Below are positions 56,150 to 64,000 of a stretch of 64,000 nucleotides of DNA, piece after piece (position 1 is the first letter of the stretch; every line of letters starts with the position of its first letter). The DNA is taken from positions 1,054,001 to 1,118,000 of the forward strand of contig BPQB01000003.1 of NCBI GenBank assembly GCA_019973155.2, given 5' to 3'. Source of the stretch: Phanerochaete sordida. Lineage: Eukaryota; Basidiomycota; Agaricomycetes; Polyporales; Phanerochaetaceae. The notes under the pieces were generated by a model, which was given only the letters and a program-made list of their open reading frames with translations, did no database searches and had not been told where the DNA came from. A program made the translations under genes and the position numbers.

Positions 56150-58806
56150 ATGGACCGCCGTGATTTTCCTGCTCTTGTCCCCCTCAGCACCCTCCAGCAC
56201 ACCCTCATCCGCAACCTCTACCCCCAGCTCCGCTTCGACATCCCCGACGACGACGACCATATATTCGACTCCCTCATGACCTCCCCCACCCCCGTGCCTC
56301 CCCCACAGGAGGCCCGCGAGTCCACGCCCCAGGCCGCGGCTACCCCCACCAACGCACAGGAGGCAGAGACCCCTACGGAGTCCCGCCCCGCCGCCAGGTC
56401 CTCCTCTGTCGATGAGGGCCATCGCTGCCAGTGGGTCGACTGCGACAAAGTCTCGCCCGATCCCGAGACGCTCTACAATCACCTCTGCAACGACCACATC
56501 GGGCGCAAAAGTACCGGCAACCTGTGTCTTACCTGCAAGTGGAAAGATTGCAACACCACCTGCGCGAAGCGTGACCACATTACTAGCCACCTCCGAGGTA
56601 CGTCTCCGATCGTATGCACGCCTGTCTGCTCCCTAACGTCGGACGTAGTCCACACACCCCTCAAGCCCCATGTCTGCGAGGTGTGCAGCAAGCCCTTCAA
56701 GCGGCCGCAGGACCTCAAGAAGCATGAGAAGATACATACCGAGGAGCACCATGCCCAGCACAAGCACTCGAAGGCCATCACCGTCGCCGACCCCGTCTAC
56801 TCTTCACGAGTAAGGGGAGACTCCATCTCGACCAAGATCGATGTCATGACGGCAAAGGCAAAGCTTGTGCAGTCACCTGTCAACCCCACCCACAAGTTGC
56901 AACTGCCAAGTGTACGGGCAAAGTCCAGCTCACTCTCACTGTCAGAGAGCTCGTCTGGTACGTCCTTCAACTTGCCTAAACCAGCCATGCCTTACTCATT
57001 GTCGTAGACTTTGGTGTCTTGCCTACACCCTCGCCAGAGCTCCAGCACTCTTCCATTCAGTACCATGCTCCCGAAGCGCACGACCCATACCGCATCCAAC
57101 CGTCATGGGAAGTCCTTCGCCCCGACGGTAGCTCCGGACCTGTGAGTGGGGTCGGCTCAAAGCGAAGCTACGACTACGATGAGTTCTTCACCGATGTGAA
57201 GAAGCGAAGGGTGAATCCGTCGTATGATCCTCGTGAGTCCATCCCAATCTAACGTATCCTACAGCCCATTCACATGTCTTCCATAGACATGGCCGAACGC
57301 CTCAGCAGCCTTGCGCACTCCCATGGACATTCGTTAAGTCAGACGACTGTCCCACACGCCCAGCACCCGCACCAGCATCCGCATGGTCAAGGATTCAACC
57401 CTCGCTCCGTCTCCTTTGACATCCGTAGCCCTGAGGAGCTTGCGGCAGTCAACGAGTTCCTCATCACGCTCGGACGGGATGTCACAGGCCCTAGTAACGT
57501 CCCGCGCAACATGCCTCACCAAGACTTCCCTTCGGCGCCGCAGTCGTACTTCGATCCTGAGACACTCGCTCAAATGGGCCTTGCCGGCATGCCTGGGATT
57601 CCGACCGGTCCAGGATCAGGCTCTGGGTACCACGGCGACACTGGATATGGCTCCTCGCACGGACTGGTCAACCCCTTGCCTCAGACGGCTTATCCCAGTC
57701 GACCCTCGCACCCATCCCTGCAAACTGTCCAGTACGGCAACGGCTTGTATCCTCAAGTGGCTGACCTGGACTTCACCCCAGCGAGCGCGACACCAGGCTT
57801 CCATCCCCAACAAGTGCAACGCCGGATTTCGCTGTCTCCTCTCCACGACGACTATCCAGCTCGATCCACTTTCCACCAGCCAACACCCACACACTTCTTG
57901 TCTCCTGGTGGTTACGATCCGTCTGCTGGTGGCGCTTCCCCGATGTCGTCGCACTCGACAATGTCAACACCGCCCAACGCGACGCCGCCGCAGCTGTCGG
58001 ACCTGCCCTCGTTCGACTACGTTCGGCAGCCTCGTGGGCCCCCTCCTGCGGTGCAGCTTGCGCCTGTCGACTATACCCAGAGGACAATGCGGACTATCGT
58101 ACCCTTGCGGAACGCTGGTGGCAGGGACAGCGCGGACCAGGCAGCCCCTCCGGAGCCCGTGCAGCCGAAGTGGGAGGGCCCCGCCCACGTGCGCGGCCCG
58201 CTCAAGCTCACCTCGGAGTACCCTGCCCCGCAGGTCTCGGCGTCGAGCTCCGGCTCGAGCTCGCGCTCGGCGTCGCCGACGGCGCTGCGCAAGCCGGACT
58301 CGCTGTACTCGCACCTGCTCAGGGAGGGCGACGAGAAGTACAAGCTCCCGCCGATCGCGAAGAAGTTCCTCTCGCCGTCGCCCGCGCCCTCGGACTCGCC
58401 CATGTCGCGCGCGTCCACGCTCTCGCCGCCGCCTCGCCGCGCGCGCGAGGGCTCGTTGGAGCGCGACGACACCGACGCCGAGACCGAGCGGTCGTCGCCC
58501 TCGCCGCCGCCAACCCTACCGCCGATCCGTCAGCTGGCGCCGGCCGCGGCGCGCACGCGCTCGCTCACGCACTACACCGAGGAGCTCGCGCGCGGCGTGG
58601 GCGGCATCGCGCTCGACGGGCGCGCACAGGCGGTATCGGACGCGCAGCGGCGGCAGCACGCAGAGCTCCTGCGCGACATGCTCGTCGCGATCAACGGGGA
58701 GTACCGCCGGCGCTTTGGCACGCCGCCGCCCGCGAAGGGCGTCCCGGGCGCGACGCGGAAGCTGGACGAGGAGGCGGGGCGGGACGTCGAGATGGCGGTC
58801 GCGTGA
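56150..58806 (+). CDS. pacC: pH-response zinc finger transcription factor PacC/Rim101
   Basis: Activates alkaline-expressed genes after proteolytic processing through the Pal/Rim pathway. Four exons (56150-56597, 56649-56957, 57008-57232, 57287-58806) give 833 residues. Three C2H2 fingers are visible: [40 protein letters not shown] and [20 protein letters not shown], followed by the conserved basic tail [16 protein letters not shown]. The [20 protein letters not shown] segment (nuclear signal) and AERLSS follow. The long C-terminal half is Pro/Ser/His-rich, with EYPAPQ and [20 protein letters not shown]. The last 60 residues hold [20 protein letters not shown], an amphipathic helical region. 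A TATATA only about 20 bases before the ATG makes the exact start uncertain; the next in-frame ATG is at 56276. Confidence 0.93.
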
Positions 58807-59172
58807 GGACGTTTTGCTTTGCTCGATCTTAGACATTTCGGACTGCTGCGGGTGTGTTGTACCTAGTTTGCTGCTGTTGCTGTTGCTGCTTTGCCTGTGT
58901 ATTCGTTGTACGATCTGCAATGTATTTTAAGCGCTATTTATGCCTCCAGATTGTGCGAGGGACTGGCTGAGGTCTGTGAGGGCTAGCGAAGGCTAGCGAG
59001 GACGCTCGCGCAGGTGGCGACATAACCTACGCCACAAAGCCTGGCGGCAATCACACCGCACGCCGTACACGTGTGACGTCACCTGCTGCAGCACGCGTAT
59101 ATACCCCCACATTTTCGCGCCAATTCACGCCTCGCATTTCACCCATCTACCGCACGTACGCCAGCACGAACG
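58807..59172. other. Intergenic stretch with GCTGTT microsatellite, CRE and TATA
   Basis: Contains a short GCTGTT-type repeat at about 58869-58889 in the pacC 3' region, the palindrome TGACGTCA at 59074-59081 and TATATA at 59098-59103 serving the next gene. Confidence 0.5.
59074..59103 (+). promoter_or_regulatory. CRE palindrome plus TATA box
   Basis: TGACGTCA (59074-59081) lies 17 bases before TATATA (59098-59103), which in turn is 70 bases before the ATG at 59173, a compact core promoter. Confidence 0.6.
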
Positions 59173-60595
59173 ATGCCGACGACACGCAGCCAGGCGGCGG
59201 GCAAGCCGCCGAGCACGCAGGCCCCCGCGAAGCCGCCCTCGCGCAAGAAGCCCGCGAGCAAGCGTGCGCCCAAGTCTGGGGCGCACGACGGCGCGGACAA
59301 GCCTGAGCCCGAGGTGCCAGGCAAGCGCAAGGCGGAGGACGCCGTGGAGAACCGAGACGAGAAGGAGGCGGAGCAGCCACCTGAGAAGCGCGCGAAGGCG
59401 GACGAGGACGAGGCCGGCGGTGAGGACAAGGAGAACGAGGCCGCCGCGGCGGACCACCCCGCGAAGCACGTCTACCAGAGCGGTGCGGAGCGCGTCTTTG
59501 CGTGCGAAGCCTTCCAAGAGCTGACGGGCATATAGGAACGATCGAGCGCGGGCACATCTACTTCTTCTACCGGCCCAAGGTCGAGCTCGAGGAGGTGCAC
59601 TCCGTCGACGACGTACAGCGCTTCCACATCCTGCTCGTACCGCGTCCGCCCGAGTTCGCGAGCGGCGGCGGCGGTAGCGCGGACGCTGGCGAGGGCGAGA
59701 TGAGCCTCGTGCAGGAGGGCGCGGATGCCGTGCCCGCCGGCGCGACTACGGATGAGCGCAAAAAACGCTTCCGCCTCATCGTCGTCGGGAAGAAGCAGCT
59801 GCCGGATCCCGAACACGCCAAGGGCAGGAAGGGCACGTTCTGGGCGACGATCGTCACGGTCGGTGAGGACCTCAAGCAGCTCCAGGAGGGCCTGGGCGAG
59901 AAGGAGTACGAGACGAAGACGAAGGGTGCGTGTGTCGCGCCGGTGTGCGTCCCGCGCTCGCTGACATTCTTGCAGGAACGCGCCACCAGGGCCCTGCGCG
60001 CCTCGCCGCGCGTGGAGCGTATGCGATTGTCAACAGCCAGGGCCGGACGCCGTCCTCGCGCGAAACGCACTTGGGGTACCACCTCTCGCACCCTGCCCCA
60101 GAGAACTTCGGGGACGTGCAGAAAGCGCTGGGTATCCTCCAGGCATCGTCTTTTGTAGTCCAGGTCAAGAACCCCGATGCACCAAACACGGCCGGCTTCA
60201 ATGTCGGACTGGCAGGCAACAAGAAGGCAGAGTTCCCGCAGGACATCATGAAGGAGGTCTTCGGTGCCGGCGGAGAGAAAGGCAGGGAGAGTTTCGGCCT
60301 GCGGTTCGCCACTGTGGAGAGACCCGAAATGCTCGACTACGAGGGCGCGGAGCTGTTGCTGATTGCTGCCAGAAGTGGAGAGGACGGGTTGGAGACAAGC
60401 TTGGGGGAAGGCCGAGGCGAGGGCAAGTCCATACAGTCAAGTGTTGTGCCACTTGCAAAGCTGATTATCGTGCGTGCAGCGTTGACCGAGATTGAGGAAC
60501 AGGAATCCAAGGAGTCTATCGACCACGTGCTCAAGGAGCTTGCCATCGACGCTCACAAAATACCCGCGGAGCCGTTGGAGGGAGAGTGGGCGTAA
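59173..60595 (+). CDS. Conserved fungal protein of unknown function, probably nuclear
   Basis: Three exons (59173 to about 59485, 59536 to about 59923, 59975 to 60595). The N-terminal 105 residues are basic and disordered (MPTTRSQAAGKPPSTQAPAK, KRKAED, EKRAKADEDEAGG), typical of a nuclear or chromatin protein. The remaining 330 residues look globular: GTIERGHIYFFYRPKVELEE, VDDVQRFHILLVPRP, FRLIVVGKKQLPDPE, GTFWATIVTVGEDLKQLQEG, GPARLAARGAYAIVNSQGRT, SSRETHLGYHLSHPAPENFG and SSFVVQVKNPDAPNT, ending HKIPAEPLEGEWA. I recall this block as widespread in filamentous fungi without an assigned function. No catalytic motif is evident. Confidence 0.8.
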
Positions 60596-60810
60596 TATGT
60601 AACACGGACTCGATTCAAAAGGACTCACCTCAATGTAACATTAGTGTATACTGGAATTCTGGAACAGAAAGGATCTGGTGTCCCCTCGCTCATGCTTGCA
60701 GACAGACATTGCGAAACATGCTACATTGAAATCCATAAATAAGCGTGGGGGTATGTGTGGTCGTCTCGGTCGGTCGTGAAGATCGTGGCAGTACATAGCT
60801 ACAGGGTATA

Positions 60811-61549
60811 TCAGAGGGGAGAGTCCGTTTCGTCGTTGTCTGCATTGATGCGCAAGACCTTGACCCATTCGCGATAGTTGAAGTTGCCCTGCCGGTCGGT
60901 GAACGGGCCCTTCAGCAGCTTGTCAATCTACGGAAGCACAGCTTTCAGCACGCCACCACAGCACACCACGCCAGACACGCACCTCTGCAGGATCCATCTT
61001 CTCGCCGATGTCCGCGAGCCAGCGCCGCATCTCGTCACAGCGCACGACGCCCGCGTCGGCCTCGTCGAAGCACGCGAACGCCTCGAGCAGCTCCGCCTCC
61101 GCGTCGAACTCGTACAGGTGCTCGCCCATCATCGTGAGGAACATCGGGAACGTGATCCCGCGGTCGCCCGCAGCGCCGTCCGCGGGCTCGAGCGCCGCCG
61201 CGCGCGCGTGCACCGCGCCCCCGCGGCGGTCGCCCGGGCGGTCCGCGAGCAGGCCGTCGACGGTGCGCGCCGAGGGCGTGATCCCTGGCGCGCGGTGAGC
61301 GGGGCGCGTGGGGACACAGCGGGCGGCGCACCGAGGCTCGTGAAGATGTGCTTGAGGTCCTGCTCGCTCACGACGCCGTCGCCGTCGTGGTCGATGAGCG
61401 AGAAGGCCTCGCGGAACTGCTGCACCTGCGGCGGCGAGAAGAGCGAGAACACGCCGGACGGCTCGCGCCGCTGCCGCGAGCGCTGTGCTTTGCCCGACTT
61501 GTGCGGCGTCGACTGCGGTGTGATGTCTGGCGAGAGGTAGCGCGACATC
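60811..61549 (-). CDS. RLC1: Myosin regulatory light chain (EF-hand)
   Basis: Binds the neck of myosin II and acts in cytokinetic ring function. The sequence starts MSRYLSPDITPQSTPHKSGK, a basic Ser/Thr-rich N-terminal extension with possible phosphosites (SGVFSLFS), followed by EF-hand 1, QFREAFSLIDHDGDGVVSEQ, with a complete calcium loop. The remaining hands (GITFPMFLTMMGEHL, AFACFDEADAGVVRCDEMRR, NFNYREWVKVL) have lost loop residues, the normal pattern in regulatory light chains. At least two introns (about 61284-61333 and 60930-60982). The C-terminus is INADNDETDSPL. Confidence 0.88.
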
Positions 61550-61709
61550 GGGGGAGGGTGGGTGGGGTGTGGAGGAGAGATTGGTTGGACGCGCGAGCAG
61601 CAGCGGGTCTCGGATGCAGAAGCGCGCCGCGTTGATTGGTGGTTCGAAACAGATTGTACAGGGTGTCTACTACATGGCACAAACATAGGATGCTGTAGTT
61701 CTACATGAT

Positions 61710-62743
61710 CTACTTGGGAACAGTCAAGAAGCGCTTCCACAGACGGTTCAGCACCCATGTCTTTGGCAGCCATGCAAATAGCTTCCACAGGAACGTGCTA
61801 CCTCCAATCATGATAGACCGCGGAGGCTTGGGAAGCAAAGTACTGTCTACCACCTGCCTGGAGAACTCGATGGTGGGCATTGAGCTGGACCCCTGGCTCG
61901 CAAGAACGCGATTGACGATCTGGGGCTCGAAGGGCTTGTACAAGCTGTCATCAGGTACAAGTGACCCTGCGGACAGGGCCGTGTTCGCGATGTTCGACTT
62001 GACTGCACCGGGAATGAGCAGCACGACGTCGATGTCGAAAGGTTTGCATTCCATCCAGAGGACGTGCGTAATCTGGTGCAGGGCTGCTTTGCTTGCGGCG
62101 TAGATACCGTTCCACGGGGTGGGCCTGTCGCGTGACGATGGGGTCAATTTAGGGTGTTCCATGAAGGAAAGTGCAGGGAAAGACGTACGTTTCGCCGACA
62201 ATTGAACCTACGTTTACGATAGTGCCAGACCGGCGTGCAGCCATGTGGGGAAAGACGGCCTTGCAAACACGGAGTACAGAGAGGAAATTGGCGTCAAATG
62301 TACGTTGTACGCTGTCCAATGGGACGTCTATGATCGCGCCTGGGAACAGCCCATGCGTAAGATTCTGTGCGAACAGGGTGCGAGGTGGTGTCGCAAGGGC
62401 AATGTAGGATATATACCTGCGCAATTAGCTCCTGCGTTGTTCACGACCATGTCGATACGGCCCTCTCGCTCAATGATTGTCTTCACGACATCCTGGACGT
62501 TCTCGTCACTCGTCACGTCGAGGCTGAGCTTCTCGATTGCGGGGTGGGCGAAGCCCTCCATAGCCTCGAGCCTGCGGGCGGTCGCGTAGACTTTGCAGCC
62601 GCGGCGCGCATACTCTTCGCAGCTATCTTCGGTGTGAGTCGATTGAAGTCCGAGGCAGCGCTGGTGGCTACTCACAGGGCGAACCCAATGCCACCCTTCG
62701 AGCAGCCAGTGACGAGAACTACTTTGCGTTGGAGATCTGACAT
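61710..62743 (-). CDS. SDR related to 1-acyl-dihydroxyacetone-phosphate reductase (AYR1-like)
   Basis: NADPH-dependent short-chain dehydrogenase. The protein begins MSDLQRKVVLVTGCSKGGIG, with the TGxxxGIG-type loop, then YATARRLEAMEGFAHPAIEK, LDVTSDENVQ, DMVVNNAGANC, the catalytic Ser in GTIVNVGSIVGE and the active-site pair in YAASKAAL. The C-terminus has LKPF-type and membrane-proximal hydrophobic sequence (MIGGSTFLWKLFAWLPKTWV) ending LWKRFLTVPK, as in AYR1-type enzymes that sit on lipid droplets and ER. Four or five short introns occur. The role in ether lipid or phosphatidate synthesis is inferred from family resemblance. Confidence 0.87.
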
Positions 62744-63121
62744 GGTGGTACGAAAGGGAGGTGCGCTGGCCGTCGCCGACATAGGGCGCGAATTGCGTTC
62801 ATGATGCTGAGGCAGCAGGCGCAGGCGAAGTGATTCCTGACGATTTCCCTCCTGCGCCGCTGCAGACCGACTCCGAGGTCGATGACCGAAGCGAGGTAGG
62901 CGCGATCGCCGGGCGCGGCGCCGGAAGCTGATGGCCCGGCCGGCGGGAGCGGCGCCTAATCGGGGTGTTGAACAAGGCTGCGTCCCATTTCGGACCGTCG
63001 AGCAGCTCCGTCGCATGCAAGGCCAAGGTGTCGAATAAACGCACCTGAATATCCTCGCCATTTCCCCGCCTTTTCCTCCACACTCCCACCTCAACACCCT
63101 CTGCATGCGCCCACGAATATA
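62744..63121. promoter_or_regulatory. Divergent promoter interval of AYR1-like and FCP1 genes
   Basis: 378 bases between the two divergent starts. No TATA box recognised; frames crossing it are unremarkable. Confidence 0.4.
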
Positions 63122-64000
63122 ATGTCAGATCCCACAGAGCTCTACCTTCCCCCGCACCTCCCGTACCCCATCAAGGTCGTAGCACACGAGGTCCACCCCG
63201 CGCACACCGTACAACGCGGAACGCGCTTGCTCAGCTACTCGTTCACACATCACTCGACAGAGGCCGGCAAAGAAACACGCTTTGGCACATGGGACTCCTC
63301 CATCGAGGGCACCGTCGACAGCTGGGCCTTCAAGCCAGGAGACACAGTCTCCCAACGCAGGGCCCGCGAGCAGGCCGCCATCAAGATTCTCGAGCCATGT
63401 AAACACGGCATACAAATCGGTGGCCTATGCTGTCTGTGTGGCAAGGACATGACAGAGTACGCACACAGTCCTTGTATGCGCTGCTACTTATGCTCAATCC
63501 TGCCTCAGCTATGACTACACGGGGTTCTCGGATGCCTCGCGCGCGTCCATACAGATGACCCACGCCGCCAACGGCCCCACAGTGTCCCTCGAGGAAGCAC
63601 AGAGGATCGAGAAGGAGACAGCAGACCACCTGCGCAAGGTCCGGAAGCTGTCGCTCATCGTCGACCTCGATCAGACTATTGTTCACGCCACCGTGGACCC
63701 CACTGTCGGCGAATGGATAGCGGAGGGCGAGGCATGGGAAGCCCGACAGGCAGACCGCAAGGCGTCAACATCAGACGAGAGCGATAGCCCCGCTGTCGAC
63801 GATGACGAACCGAATCCCAACTGGGAGGCACTGAAGGATGTCAAGAAGTTCAGACTTGGACCTGAGGCATTGGCAGACCCACGATTACGGGGAGTCAAGC
63901 GCAAAGCGAAGGATAAGAGTGTAGAGAGCGAAGGCTGCATGTACTACATAAAGCCACGGTACGTGTCATGCTTCCATCTGCCACGCGTTTACTGAGCATC
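63122..64000 (+). CDS. FCP1: RNA polymerase II CTD phosphatase FCP1 (3' part beyond window)
   Basis: Removes phosphates from the C-terminal domain of RNA polymerase II to allow recycling. The start MSDPTELYLPPHLPYPIKVV is followed by the biotinyl-lipoyl-like region (DSSIEGTVDSWAFKPGDTVS), KHGIQIGGLCCLCGKDMTEY across an intron, and the HAD-type catalytic motif SLIVDLDQTIVHATVDPTVG, in which DLDQT carries the nucleophilic Asp (DxDxT). The last visible exon ends YYIKPR at a GTACGT donor (63960), so the rest of the FCP homology domain and the BRCT domain lie outside. Only about one third of the protein is present. Confidence 0.93.

Noticed and set aside
57265..57286. Alternative acceptor at 57264 for pacC exon 4
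   Set aside because: It puts exon 4 out of phase with exon 3; the acceptor at 57286 restores the frame and gives YDPHMAERLSS.
57383..58930. A 515-codon plus-strand frame overlapping pacC exon 4
   Set aside because: Out of frame with the zinc finger exons and extremely Arg-rich; a shadow of the PacC reading frame.
1..64000. tRNA, rRNA, CRISPR arrays, intact transposons
   Set aside because: Scanned by eye for B-box-like sequence, spaced repeats and transposase motifs; none found. A dedicated tRNA or repeat search could still reveal weak cases.

Overview
This window is nuclear DNA of a filamentous basidiomycete, most likely an Agaricomycete and possibly of the polypore group. The evidence is tightly packed genes, nearly all broken by 45-75 base GT..AG introns, GC-rich third positions, and families typical of these fungi (PacC, a fungal DUF2235 hydrolase, RTA1-like and F-box-like proteins, Ser-rich single-span membrane proteins). 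The species-level placement is inference. No tRNA, rRNA, CRISPR array or intact transposon was seen. For KARI-like, RBM39, RidA, DSD1, Rab4, both Ser-rich proteins, the SAM-like protein, the F-box-like gene, HIU hydrolase and PacC I summed exon lengths by hand and the spliced frames close exactly.

Left part (1-11000): a short-chain dehydrogenase (cut by the left edge) is divergent from a ketol-acid reductoisomerase-like gene whose active-site residues look replaced. Then come splicing factor RBM39, a RidA-type iminase, an HSL-family hydrolase, a D-serine dehydratase and Rab4. RidA and a serine dehydratase lying 1.6 kb apart is suggestive, because RidA removes the 2-aminoacrylate such enzymes release.

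11-31 kb: two related Ser-rich single-span membrane proteins flank an isochorismatase-like hydrolase. They are followed by an orphan with a SAM-like tail, RRP36, a tandem pair of FMN reductases, and one very large polytopic membrane protein (26302-30737, minus) that could easily be mis-split into two genes.

31-50 kb: F-box-like protein, DUF2235 hydrolase, NUS1, RTA1-like protein, a DUF3292-like membrane protein, 5-hydroxyisourate hydrolase, a disordered protein, the ribosome-assembly WD40 protein RRB1/GRWD1, and a PA28-gamma-type proteasome activator head to head with TAF1.

50-64 kb: TAF1, a 2.3 kb gene-free stretch ending in a cluster of PacC-type sites just upstream of pacC itself, a conserved protein of unknown function, a myosin regulatory light chain, an AYR1-like reductase, and the 5' part of the CTD phosphatase FCP1, cut by the right edge. 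Most genes are housekeeping. The parts most worth testing are the KARI-like enzyme, the RidA/DSD1 pair, the Ser-rich pair, the large membrane protein and the pacC promoter.
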